Assembly: GCA_905480605.1 (NCBI GenBank)
Contig: CAJQRD010000001.1
Coordinates: forward strand, 1 to 64,000
Direction: 5' to 3'
Origin: an uncultured Saprospiraceae bacterium
GTDB taxonomy: Bacteria; Bacteroidota; Bacteroidia; Chitinophagales; Saprospiraceae
DNA length: 64,000 nt
Positions 26,601 through 34,178 of the stretch are shown in pieces. Position 1 is the stretch's first letter; every line of letters starts with the position of its first letter. The notes below the pieces were generated by a model that did no database searches, had not been told where the DNA came from, and saw only the letters and a program-made list of their open reading frames with translations. A program made the position numbers and the translations under genes.

Positions 26601-26735
26601 GGGTGCAGTTAGATCTGGAAATACATCCACATCCATATTTATTGCTGTATATGATCCATATACTAAGATTAATGTGAAAGCTGCGATCACAATCATCCTA
26701 TTCTTTAAACTAAAATTTATTAGATAATTTAGCAT
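23652..26735 (-). CDS. Heavy-metal efflux RND pump (CusA/CzcA family)
   Basis: A 1027-residue inner-membrane proton antiporter with the usual twelve membrane segments and two large periplasmic loops. TM4 reads GGMAIAIGALVDDAIIDVEN. This lacks the DFG of CzcA pumps and resembles the Cus branch, although the exact metal is not determined. The N-terminus MLNYLINFSLKNR and the C-terminal membrane block are complete. Unlike the pump at 11240 it has no fused channel, and a separate TolC-like gene precedes it in the operon by 18 nt. Its operon partners carry His-rich stretches, which could suit zinc or copper. Confidence 0.92.
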   Translation of the reverse strand: MLNYLINFSLKNRMIVIAAFTLILVYGSYTAINMDVDVFPDLTAPTVTVLTEAHGMATEEVEKLVSFPLESSLNGSPNIRRIRSSSAMGISIVWVEFEWGTEIYKARQIVAEKLVSAKSKLPNGVGEPTLAPVSSIMGEIMLIGLSSDVVESSELRTIADWNLRPQLLATSGVAQVVNIGGGYKQYQILASPDKMKYYGVSLVELENAAKSSSVNASGGFINEFGTQYTIQGEGRTNSVKDIGLSLVKMNGTKPIRIEDVAEVKIGIAPKIGDAAIKGNPAIVMTVMKQPNANTIKLTESIDILLDDIEKQLPSGIEVNRHIFRQTEFIQASIDNLQSTLLEGALFVCIILFLFLLNWRTTIISLVAIPVALVVTIIIMKLLGLTINTMSLGGMAIAIGALVDDAIIDVENIYKRLRENVIKPQIDRISSLKIIYEASSEIRNSILIATLIIIASFVPLFFLSGMEGRLLKPLGISFIIAIFTSLFVAVTLTPVMSSYLLTNEDRLMNQSKGSFIERKAIAIYKKVLGLVLKIPRTIIGSAFVLFIISLVLMTGLGRSFLPEFNEGSLVISVVTPPGTSLEESNKTGKLVEELLLEMPEINSTARRTGRAEMDEHAQGINSSEVEVPFTVEDKSVEQFFEELRTKLSIVPGANITIGQPIAHRIDHMLSGTRANIAIKVFGEDLNKLFMTGNEIKKSVEGIEGLVDVSVEQQIEVPQLRIVPNRIMLAKYGITMGDFAEFVDVALAGEPVGQIFEGQRNYDLVVRYDESYRENSDAIQNVLIDTHDGKKIPLSYVAKVEVSGNPYSVSRENVQRKIVVSANVAGRDLRSVVNDIKSNVGKDITLQEGYRIEYGGQFESEERATRLLLLSSIGAILFILLLLYAEFSDFKLSAIVLINLPLALIGGIVIVYFTSGIISIASTIGFISLFGIAARNGILLVSRYQVLLEEGRGLKDTIIEGSLDRLNPILMTALTTGLALIPLAIAGSKAGNEIQSPMAIVILGGLVSATLLNLLVIPAIFSLRKVEAR

Positions 26736-26753
26736 TGTTATAATTTTAGATGA

Positions 26754-27956
26754 TTAATAGACCTCAGTCCAATATTTAAGTTCTATATGATTTTTATAGA
26801 AGTCCTCTATAAGATTCAATTTTTCAAGTTGTAAATCATTATAGTTTTCTATGCTCATCATATATTCGATATAGCTTCCTTCACCAGCCTGATAGGCGTC
26901 TTTCAGCAAGCTAAGTTGCTCACTAATTGAAGGGAGCAAATCAGTATCGTATGCCTTGATTTTTAATTTTAAATGTTCAATGTGATTCTTAAGCTTGGTT
27001 GTCCTTACAACGATTTCTCTTTCTTTTATCTTTTTTTCGGTATCAACTATAGCGAGACTCACTTTTGATCCCTCTATTTGTTTTTTATATCCACCTTTCA
27101 TTAATGGAATATTTACACCTAGCTGATAACCGAAATACAATAAATCTCCATTGACTGATTGTAATCTTAGTCCTGTATTAAGCTGCGGAAGCAACTTACT
27201 TTTTTGCATTTCGATTCCACGTTCTATGACTTCCTTTTCTAATTGATAAATGCCAAGGTGGGGATTAATTCCTTCTTCTTTTTTATCGAAATCCTCCAAT
27301 ATGTCACTTGCTAATATTTCGGTATCATAGTTATCCGTCTTGCCTAACCAGATATTAAAAATTTCTCTTGCAACTTCCACTTCATGAGCAGCATGATCTG
27401 TATTCAAGGTGGCTTTTTTAAGTAGTGTCCTTGCTGTTATCATTGCAACTTTATTACTCTCTCCACCTTCATAGGCATCCTTCGATCTTGTAAGAAAAGA
27501 ACTGTAAATAGACATAGCATCTTGACTAAGAATCAACTCTTGTTTAGCTATCGCTAAGTTATAATAAGAAGATTCTACATTTCTTACAATGTCTTTTGTT
27601 GTAAGTAACTTTTGATGCTTATATCTTTTAGATTGAGCCTTATTATAGTCTTGATAAGTTTTTGATACACTAGGAAGATTAAACGATTGTTGGATATTTA
27701 AACTTTGAATCCCAGATATTCCATCAAAGTTAAATTCATCTCCTGAGAAGAAAATTTGTGCAGGTTGCATTGGAACACCACCTGTTGAAAGTACATCACT
27801 TTGAGTGATGTAAAGATCCGCTAATATCATTGATGGATCTTGTTTTAAAGCAAGTTCTATTGCTTGCTCTATTGGTATGCTTTTATATTGTTGTGCTGAG
27901 ATACTATTAATAAATAGCATACAAAGACAATATAGCAGAACTATATTTTTGTACAT
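26754..27956 (-). CDS. TolC/CusC-family outer-membrane efflux channel protein
   Basis: The 400-residue protein has a signal peptide (cleaved after NSISAQ) and two OEP repeats. The first begins IPIEQAIELALKQDPS. The second contains LLPQLNTGLRLQ and the long helices KTYQDYNKAQSKR and LKIKAYDTDLL. No lipobox is present, unlike many CusC proteins. It provides the trans-periplasmic exit duct for the RND pump encoded 18 nt downstream and the adaptor encoded 34 nt upstream. It is about 50-80 residues shorter than typical CusC proteins, which is common in Bacteroidota. Confidence 0.88.
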   Translation of the reverse strand: MYKNIVLLYCLCMLFINSISAQQYKSIPIEQAIELALKQDPSMILADLYITQSDVLSTGGVPMQPAQIFFSGDEFNFDGISGIQSLNIQQSFNLPSVSKTYQDYNKAQSKRYKHQKLLTTKDIVRNVESSYYNLAIAKQELILSQDAMSIYSSFLTRSKDAYEGGESNKVAMITARTLLKKATLNTDHAAHEVEVAREIFNIWLGKTDNYDTEILASDILEDFDKKEEGINPHLGIYQLEKEVIERGIEMQKSKLLPQLNTGLRLQSVNGDLLYFGYQLGVNIPLMKGGYKKQIEGSKVSLAIVDTEKKIKEREIVVRTTKLKNHIEHLKLKIKAYDTDLLPSISEQLSLLKDAYQAGEGSYIEYMMSIENYNDLQLEKLNLIEDFYKNHIELKYWTEVY

Positions 27957-27990
27957 AATATTAGTATTTTATTGATTAAAAGATGAATGA

Positions 27991-29511
27991 CTAGTGCTCA
28001 TGTCCATGAGCTGGAATAGATGATGACATAGAAGCCATTTTTATGGCATATGCACCTCTAGTTACAACCATTTCATTCTCTGTTAGACCATCGATTACTT
28101 GAACATTCGTTCCATCATCAATACCAATAGTTACATTTCTTTTTTCGAACGATTCGCCTTCAACCATTACATACACAAAGTACATATCGTATTCTCGAAG
28201 AAGGGCATTACGAGGGATAACCAATTCTTGAGAGACATCACTTGTCTGCAAGTATATATCTAAGAAAGTTCCTGGAATAATATCTCCTTTATTGTCTATC
28301 TTAAAAAGTACAGGAATATAATGATCTTTTGCAGTCCGTGCAGTTGGCACAAGTTTGCCATTATAATCCTTTATGCTAATGACAGATTTGTTCCATGGCA
28401 ATTTGATATTTGCAGATACTATCTTTGGAATATCTTGAAAGTACTTTTGTGATACCTCAGCTTCTATTAAAAGATGCTTGTTTCTAGAGATAGTTGCTAT
28501 TGATTGCCCTTCTTCTACATACTGACCATTGACAACATGAAGTTTCTTTAAAATTCCAGAGGTTGGAGCTTTCAACGTCATGCCACCAGAACTATAATTT
28601 TTAGTCATTGTCTCATATTCAGCAAGATCGACCTCATACTGTCGATTACGTTGGTCATATTCTTTTTGAGAAATAATACCTTTGTTTAACAGATCTTTTG
28701 ATCTTTCCAGATTCTTTTGACTTTGCAAGAAGTTTGCTTTTACTATAGCATACTTTTCAGTCAGATTGGAAGAGATCATTTTGTCATTGTTGACAACAAA
28801 AAGTGAACTTCCTTTACTCAGATTTTGCCCTTCAATAAGGTTGCTACTTTTGAAAATGATGATTCCACTTGTAGCGGCTGAAATAGATTCTTCATCACTT
28901 TCTATCGGAAGTACCTCTCCAGATGCACGAATGATATTTGGCAACTCCTTTCTTCCAACAGGAACTACAGCGAAATCTATCTTCCATGCTTGTTCTTTCA
29001 AAAACGATACTTCATTTCCCTCACCTTCTACTGCAAATTCATGGATAGCATCATGTTCTGACTGATACACCATTACATTCTTTACTGTAAGGGTATCCTT
29101 GATTGATCCACTCTCTATGTAGAAGACAAGATCTTGCATACCGGGTTCAGTAGGTGTGATTTCAGGTCTGAATATACCAGGAGAAGAAGGTGCATCTACA
29201 TGTCCACTTATAGCTATTGTATCATTCTTGACTAGTTTGACTTCGCATCGTCCCACAGTCAGTGGTTTAAATGACTTCATAGACGAAAAGTGAGCTGCAA
29301 ATCTTGAAGATTTACCTACGGCTAATACTGGATATTCAACGAAAATTTCTGTTTTATCTGTCCATGCGGTATAGGCAGCGGTAGGATATTCTACTTCATG
29401 AGCATGAGAAGAATCATCTTCATGACTATGTCCACCTGGTCCATGATTATCACAGCTTATGGTACCTATGCAAAGAGAGATACCCATGATTAGATATAAT
29501 ATACGATTCAT
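27991..29511 (-). CDS. CusB-like efflux adaptor lipoprotein with His-rich ends
   Basis: I choose the ATG at 29511 (MNRILYLIMGISLCIGTISC, 506 residues), because it gives a proper lipobox. The frame stays open to 29577, but that extension has no signal character. After Cys20 come GPGGHSHEDDSSHAHE, a roughly 130-residue N-terminal domain of the type found in long CusB-like adaptors, the barrel-sandwich halves (around 210-250 and 335-370) with an intervening coiled coil, and a beta-barrel and membrane-proximal domain. It ends in SSSIPAHGHEH, again His-rich. It connects pump and channel in the periplasm and may hand over metal. A small perfect hairpin (29549-29560) lies in the upstream gap. Confidence 0.9.
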   Translation of the reverse strand: MNRILYLIMGISLCIGTISCDNHGPGGHSHEDDSSHAHEVEYPTAAYTAWTDKTEIFVEYPVLAVGKSSRFAAHFSSMKSFKPLTVGRCEVKLVKNDTIAISGHVDAPSSPGIFRPEITPTEPGMQDLVFYIESGSIKDTLTVKNVMVYQSEHDAIHEFAVEGEGNEVSFLKEQAWKIDFAVVPVGRKELPNIIRASGEVLPIESDEESISAATSGIIIFKSSNLIEGQNLSKGSSLFVVNNDKMISSNLTEKYAIVKANFLQSQKNLERSKDLLNKGIISQKEYDQRNRQYEVDLAEYETMTKNYSSGGMTLKAPTSGILKKLHVVNGQYVEEGQSIATISRNKHLLIEAEVSQKYFQDIPKIVSANIKLPWNKSVISIKDYNGKLVPTARTAKDHYIPVLFKIDNKGDIIPGTFLDIYLQTSDVSQELVIPRNALLREYDMYFVYVMVEGESFEKRNVTIGIDDGTNVQVIDGLTENEMVVTRGAYAIKMASMSSSIPAHGHEH

Positions 29512-29592
29512 AATATTGATTGTGTAATAAATAAATGTGCATCCCTTCGGCGTAAACGCCAAAAGTAGAGTATGCAATAAAAACAGCCTTAT

Positions 29593-30018
29593 TTACACAA
29601 TAGACGGGGGCCCTCGCAAGGAGGAATTGATAAGATATATTTTGGAATATCTACTTATAGCTTCTGAAGAGTAGCATTTAGGCGAATACTCGAATAATGC
29701 AACTTGTTCAGAAAAAGATATAGTTGCACCACAGATATGATGACTTAAGTTGGTATTTTCAATAACAATTGGCTCATTCGAAGCATCATGACTATGGCTT
29801 AGATTTTCGATGAAATGAACAACCGAATGAAATATACCGTGAGTAACTACTATTAGATGATTTCCATCATGTTCGTGATGGTCATGAGAGTGTTGTTCAT
29901 GACTATGATCTTCGTGATGATGGTTGCTATCATGATTATGCGGTATTGCCCCATGAGCACTCGTAAGCACATAGATTGATAACAGTAAGTAGGATAATAT
30001 TCTTTTATAAAGATTCAA
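29593..30018 (-). CDS. His-rich exported small protein heading the second efflux operon
   Basis: A 141-residue protein with a signal peptide (about 1-24, ending SAHGA). It then has an extreme His/Asp/Glu cluster (HNHDSNHHHEDHSHEQHSHDHHEHDGNH) and a C-terminal LRGPPSIV. Comparable small proteins with a terminal RxPP motif precede CusAB/Czc genes in Bacteroidota. Periplasmic binding of Zn, Ni or Cu is likely from composition. The only start giving a signal peptide is TTG at 30018. Part of the cluster lies in a repetitive CATGA-rich DNA tract, so allele length may vary. It is the first gene of the minus-strand operon. Confidence 0.72.
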   Translation of the reverse strand: MNLYKRILSYLLLSIYVLTSAHGAIPHNHDSNHHHEDHSHEQHSHDHHEHDGNHLIVVTHGIFHSVVHFIENLSHSHDASNEPIVIENTNLSHHICGATISFSEQVALFEYSPKCYSSEAISRYSKIYLINSSLRGPPSIV

Positions 30019-30414
30019 ATATCAATTATCTAATATCTTGTAAAGGTAAATCTATTAATCGATATAAATACAATTATATAATTTGGAGCTTCTTTATTTG
30101 TGCTCACTTCCTTTATTTGAAAGTCAAATCTGATTTTGTTGTTGCCTTAAATCACCCATAAGTATTTAGAAAAGAGTGCTATATTTGTCTTACTCTTGTT
30201 GCATAAATGTCTCCCACATATATCATAAGGGCGAGAATACGAGCGAAATAAGCACAAGTTATTTTTTCTTGTGGTTATTTGCTTTTCATGACACAACCTT
30301 GTTGCCCTTGTGTTGCCCATTATGATAAATACACTGATTATCAGGTAGTTCGACTTTTTGTATAGGAAAGTAACCACTCAAAAAAAATACATATCAAAAT
30401 CCTACTAAACTAGT
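30019..30414 (+). other. 396-bp gap without a recognisable gene
   Basis: The gap holds the promoter of the His-rich gene at its left. In the middle a perfect TATATTTG box (about 30180) precedes a 14-codon frame (MSPTYIIRARIRAK) that ends at once, perhaps the 5' stub of a lost gene. No complete gene was found. Confidence 0.45.
30041..30048 (-). promoter_or_regulatory. Probable -7 promoter element of the second efflux operon
   Basis: On the minus strand this is TACCTTTA, one base from the Bacteroidota consensus TAnnTTTG. It lies 22 nt before the TTG start. No copy of the TGCAA palindrome is present here, so this operon is probably controlled differently from the Czc operon. Confidence 0.4.
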
Positions 30415-30804
30415 AAAACACCATTATTTACTTGTGAACTGCTTAAAAGCGGTAAGGTTTCGGTAAGAGTAAAGGAATTAAAGAAAAGAGCCGAGAAAGC
30501 AGTTCTAAAAAAGTTCGACTACGACATTGAGAGGCTGTTTAAGAAGATAACTCAATGGATTGATGCTGACATAACAGAAACAATAAATATATCGCCTACC
30601 GAATTAAAAAACCTTCCAAAAAACGTGCGCCAATTAATAACCAACTTTAAACACACAAAATTTGAAGGTAGTGCAAAAGAAACTATTGAATTAAAATTTG
30701 TATCAAAAGAAAAGGCAGCGGAAATGATGGCGAAGCACTTAGGATTTTATTCCAATGATAATGAGCAAAAAAAAGATAGTATAAATATAATTGAATGGGT
30801 ATAA
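30415..30804 (+). pseudogene. 5'-truncated phage terminase small subunit fragment
   Basis: There is an open frame without any start codon. In the frame that ends with TAA at 30802-30804 it reads CELLKSGKVSVRVKELKKRAEK, then KFDYDIERLFKK and, near the end, KEKAAEMMAKHLGFYSNDN. This is the pattern of the C-terminal half of a Terminase_2-type small subunit (packaging subunit that recognises phage DNA), including the closing AxxLLGKHLGxF-like motif. The N-terminal DNA-binding domain is missing and in-frame stops precede. It is a remnant of a prophage. No other phage gene is seen nearby. Confidence 0.65.
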
Positions 30805-30880
30805 TCAATATGAAATTCAACGGTGTAAAACGATATAAATAATAAATGATTTAAAATAAGCAAGGCAATCCATCTATAAC

Positions 30881-30912
30881 AAAAAAAAGGAGCAGCCACC
30901 ACAGCCACTCCT
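30881..30912 (-). terminator. Rho-independent terminator on the minus strand
   Basis: Minus-strand AGGAGTGGC pairs with GCTGCTCCT (two G-U pairs) and is followed by eight Ts. It is far (about 230 nt) from the FISUMP gene but is the only strong terminator after it. Confidence 0.6.
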
Positions 30913-31010
30913 ATACTTTATTTACCAACGCTATAAGAGTTGATAGTTTATTCTTTGCAAAATTATTACTAGTTGTTTCTATTATTATACTAGCGAAAAA
31001 TTAAAAATCG

Positions 31011-31062
31011 ACCGCATAGCGGTTTTATCAAATAGACAAACAAGTCCTGACTACTCGTCAGG
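31011..31062 (-). repeat. Two consecutive hairpins downstream of the FISUMP gene
   Basis: CCTGAC-5 nt-GTCAGG (31046-31062) and ACCGC-ATA-GCGGT (31011-31023) lie 80-130 nt after the stop on the minus strand. A third weaker hairpin (AAGGCC...GGCCTT, 31106-31127) is nearer. The inner one could be a terminator (CGATTTTTAATTTTT follows). The series could also be the structured DNA found behind variable regions of retroelement targets. Confidence 0.5.
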
Positions 31063-31139
31063 ATAGTCAAACGCCACCCATCCGCATTCGCGGCATCCTC
31101 ACTCAAAGGCCTTCGGACTTTGGCCTTCGGCTTCGTTCG

Positions 31140-31997
31140 TCAGTCCCTGAGACAACGAACAGAAAACCCACTACCCGTATTGCTGAGGTTCCTGTTTACA
31201 AAGCCAGTGATATAGAACAGGAAGCGGTACCAGGCATCTGACGTATTGACCTCTGAAGAACTCCACCAGTTACCGTTGAAGCCAATGTTGAAGAATGATC
31301 CATTGCCGCTACGGTTGCCGCCAGGAAACCCTGAAAAGCCACTGCTATTATTCGAACCCTGGTCATTACCAATTTCCCCTGTAGTTCCAGAAAGAGTCCA
31401 TCCAAATGTCGATGCCATAGATTTGCCAATGTCCGAACCACTACCTCCATACCCATAACCACTGTCTTCAAGAAAATCCGTAAGATTAGTCCATTCGCTA
31501 TCTGTGGGTACATCCCAACCCACAGGACACACATTAATATTGTTTGTATCTGAAACAGCATAATAATTGTACATTGCACCAAATAGCTGAGCATTCGTGG
31601 TCGAATCATTCCCATACCAACTCTAGGCTGGTGTTGTAAGATTAAACCATGATGTATTATCACTCACTTCTGGTATAGCCGTTCCTTCATTATAGTGTGT
31701 CGTCTTTAAATTATCAATCATCCACACCTGCGTCCCTATCTTTATTGTCTTATACACATTGCCATCGATATCTTTAACGATACCATTCAATCCAGCATCC
31801 AGCATCATTTCTGACATTGCATCTACATATGCTTTGGTAGCCGCATCTTGTGCAGATATAGGATTAGCAACATTCTTGATAAGTCCCGAGTTTAGATCAA
31901 TTGAGTCTGCTTTTATTCTACCCTCCACTTCGAGGTTTTGACTGAACACTAAAATAGGAGATAGTATAGTAATTATTATAATAACTAAGTTTTTCAT
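31140..31997 (-). pseudogene. FISUMP-domain secreted protein interrupted by an in-frame amber codon
   Basis: Two pieces lie in one frame. The first 124 residues have a signal peptide (cleaved near VFSQ) and the FISUMP lead-in DIDGNVYKTIKIGTQVWM. A TAG at 31623-31625 follows TTPA. The frame then continues SWYGNDSTTN... through CPVGWDVPTDSEW to a C-terminal lectin-like end (WWSSSE, AWYR, GFSVRCLRD). Relatives have a Tyr codon in place of the TAG, so a single substitution explains it. A segment from about 31340 to the stop is GC-richer and Asn/Ser/Gly-rich compared with the first part. FISUMP proteins are exported, often as lipoproteins or T9SS cargo, and some are targets of diversity-generating retroelements. 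The second piece could only be made by readthrough or reinitiation. Confidence 0.8.
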
Positions 31998-32732
31998 TTC
32001 TTGTCTTTTGATTTAGAAGATTTAGAAATTACTAATTTAAAAAAAATATTTTCTTTACAAATATGTTTCGGGTTAAAACCACCTAAAAAGGGGGTGGTTT
32101 ACATCACGTTACTACTTGAATTATACGTGAGTTCTAATATTATTTAAATACCGCATTAGAGCCACTCTAAGGCACGCTTTGTTATTAGTTGGAAGCAACC
32201 ATGCAAACAACATAAAAGTGGATGTCTTAGCCTCAGCAGGCACTCAGTCAGAATATTTTTTAGACAGCACTTACTTTGACAACTATTTCTTTAACCTCTT
32301 TGTTAACACATAATGAAATGGCAATTCTAGCTTAAATAATCTTCCATAGCCAATAGGTTAGCGCCTGAGGTGATGAGCTTAGCAAAAATAAATTAGCCAA
32401 TATGACAATTATATATTTTTTCACAATCCAATAATCTTATATATTTATTTCGTCAGGAAAGGCTATAATATCAACAAGTATTGAATATACCTTTTCGGCA
32501 AAAGTTATAAATCTGCAGAAGGGTGTCAACATTTTTAAATAGACACAATAGCACAAATCATTCTAGGCATTGATTAAGATGATAGGTATCAACCTTGGTG
32601 ATGTATAATATTACCGATGTTACTAAATTGTACTTTAGGGTTGTCTTAAAATTGAATGAGGCAAAATGATTTTTCCCTTTATACAAACAGTCATTTTCGT
32701 TAAAAAAACTTATCATTACATAAATTCACCAT
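31998..32732 (+). other. 735-bp gap with a hairpin and a short relic frame
   Basis: A hairpin with 8-bp arms AAACCACC/GGTGGTTT is at 32076-32100. A frame at about 32160-32313 reads ALLLVGSNHANN and continues for about 45 codons to TAA, without a start. It is protein-like and may be the end of a lost gene, perhaps a caspase-like peptidase, but this is too short to assign. The remaining sequence is AT-rich without features. Confidence 0.4.
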
Positions 32733-33209
32733 ATGAAAACATTCTTAACTATTACCATTTCATTAATTATTTTCTCTTGCACTAATCCTAAACAAAAAGA
32801 AATAGTTACAATCTCTGGTAAAGAGAAAGAAATTGCCAAAAATCTAATACAAGGCGCATTCGATAATTTGTGGGGAGGATTGGATTCAACCAAAATACAG
32901 GACTACCATACAGATGATTTTTATATTTTGGAACAAGGAGAAGTCTGGGACAATGATCGTATAAAAGGATATATGAGAGACCAGTTGGCAAAAGAAAAAC
33001 AAACCCGTCGTGTAAATGAAATGGATTATTTGACTATTGAGAAGTTTGGTCAATCTATAAATATTGCTTACAACAACAAAGCTTATTTTTATGATGGTGA
33101 TAGCCTTGTTGGTCAAGCTCAATGGTTAGAAAGCGCTTTAGCTATACCTACTGAAAATGGTTGGAAACTAAGATGCATGCATTCAACATATGTTCCAGAT
33201 AAAAAGTAA
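32733..33209 (+). CDS. NTF2-like (SnoaL/DUF4440-type) lipoprotein
   Basis: A 158-residue protein with a lipoprotein signal (LIIFSC, Cys16) and a single NTF2-like domain. The markers are an N-terminal helix (EKEIAKNLIQGAFDNLWGGLD), DYHTDDFYILEQGEVWDN, and a C-terminal strand pair ending NGWKLRCMHST. In such DUF4440 proteins the cone-shaped pocket binds small ligands or mediates dimerisation. No catalytic residues can be assigned. It stands alone, with a 86-nt gap before the cytochrome gene that contains its own promoter. Confidence 0.75.
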   Translation: MKTFLTITISLIIFSCTNPKQKEIVTISGKEKEIAKNLIQGAFDNLWGGLDSTKIQDYHTDDFYILEQGEVWDNDRIKGYMRDQLAKEKQTRRVNEMDYLTIEKFGQSINIAYNNKAYFYDGDSLVGQAQWLESALAIPTENGWKLRCMHSTYVPDKK

Positions 33210-33238
33210 TATATCAATTGAGAACTTGATAATTATCA

Positions 33239-33270
33239 TTGTCTCATTAATTTAAAGATTGTTAACTTTG
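33239..33270 (+). promoter_or_regulatory. Bacteroidota-type promoter for the cytochrome lipoprotein gene
   Basis: TTG (33239-33241), 21 nt, then TAACTTTG (33263-33270), an exact TAnnTTTG -7 box. The start codon follows 25 nt later. Confidence 0.7.
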
Positions 33271-33295
33271 TTTTTTAAATAAAAAGAATGTTTAA

Positions 33296-33715
33296 ATGAT
33301 TTTGAAAGTAATTGCAGTTTTGATTGTATTTGTTTTATTCATGGCCAGTTGCGCGGAGGAAAAATCGAAAATCCTCAATCGGGATCCAAATGGTACAAGC
33401 GAACTTCAACTTACCATGAGAGATATGTATGATTATTTCGATGAAATAAAAAAGGAATTGGCTGCTGGCAATAAACCTGAAAACATAAAAGCATTCAAAC
33501 ACATCATGACTGATAAACCAACGGAAGAAGGAAAAAATGCTTCTGAAGTTTACATGGCTATGGCAGATTCATATTTTTTAGCAGTCGAAAACATGAACCT
33601 CGAAAAAAATCAGGAAGCATTTAACCAACTTGTTAGTTCTTGTATGTCATGTCATCAACAAGTTTGTCCAGGTCCTATGGTTAAGATTAAGAAGTTGTAT
33701 ACTTTAGCTGATTAA
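33296..33715 (+). CDS. Small mono-haem cytochrome c-like lipoprotein
   Basis: A 139-residue lipoprotein (signal ending MASC, Cys19) with one haem-binding CxxCH near the C-terminus (CMSCHQQVCPGP). The body is helical, with MRDMYDYFDEIKKEL and SEVYMAMADSYFLAVENM. A haem motif in the last helix is the layout of four-helix cytochromes c'-like proteins. It should sit in the periplasm or at the outer membrane and carry or sense electrons/ligands. A third Cys follows five residues after the haem His. It has its own promoter and no partner oxidase is nearby. Confidence 0.8.
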   Translation: MILKVIAVLIVFVLFMASCAEEKSKILNRDPNGTSELQLTMRDMYDYFDEIKKELAAGNKPENIKAFKHIMTDKPTEEGKNASEVYMAMADSYFLAVENMNLEKNQEAFNQLVSSCMSCHQQVCPGPMVKIKKLYTLAD

Positions 33716-34178
33716 TTCAACCTTGTTTACCGAAGTTTTAACGTAGGTAAAAGACTTAGTGACCTAACTTTGTTTACGGTAGTTTTAACTTAGGGATATA
33801 CCATAATGTTTTTTCTGTCACTTTGCCATTGCCGCAAAGTAACCAAAGGTCTAGTCAGTTGTAATGTCGTTTTGCTCTTCTCAAGGGCTTCAGCTTATTA
33901 TTTACTGCTACCCAGCTTCTTCAAAGCTTAAATCGCGACGTAAATAAACGCCCCCGATTGCACAATTGACATCTTTAGATACAACTGAAGTCTTCGAAAC
34001 ATTTACCCCGCTTTTGTGGTATATTGACTAAAAACGGGAAATTAATTTTTTTACTCTTGAAAACTATATTGCTCGATTATAACAAATAGATTTAAGTACC
34101 CGACTTTTATAGTTAACGTAAGTAAAAATGGCAACAAATGTACTTACGGAAGGGGTATGTAGGTATTGTCGCCTTGAA
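33716..34178 (+). other. 463-bp gap with direct repeats
   Basis: A 29-bp imperfect direct repeat (33719-33747 and 33766-33794) starts the gap. The rest is AT-rich apart from a C/G-richer patch around 33930-33960. No gene was found. Short open frames at 34128-34326 are antisense to the end of the pirin gene. Confidence 0.5.
33719..33794. repeat. Imperfect 29-bp direct repeat pair
   Basis: AACCTTGTTTACCGAAG... (33719-33747) and AACTTTGTTTACGGTAG... (33766-33794) differ at about four positions and continue through GTTTTAAC-TAGG. The 47-bp period could reflect tandem duplication. Both copies contain TTTGTTTAC/CTTGTTTAC, promoter-like for Bacteroidota. Confidence 0.65.

Noticed and set aside
30147-30377. 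76-codon minus-strand frame
   Set aside because: Cys/Arg/Asn-rich, no family, no promoter or RBS. Probably chance.
31140-32732. Complete diversity-generating retroelement
   Set aside because: No reverse transcriptase frame or template repeat was found in the window. Only the target-like domain is present, so it is kept as a hypothesis.
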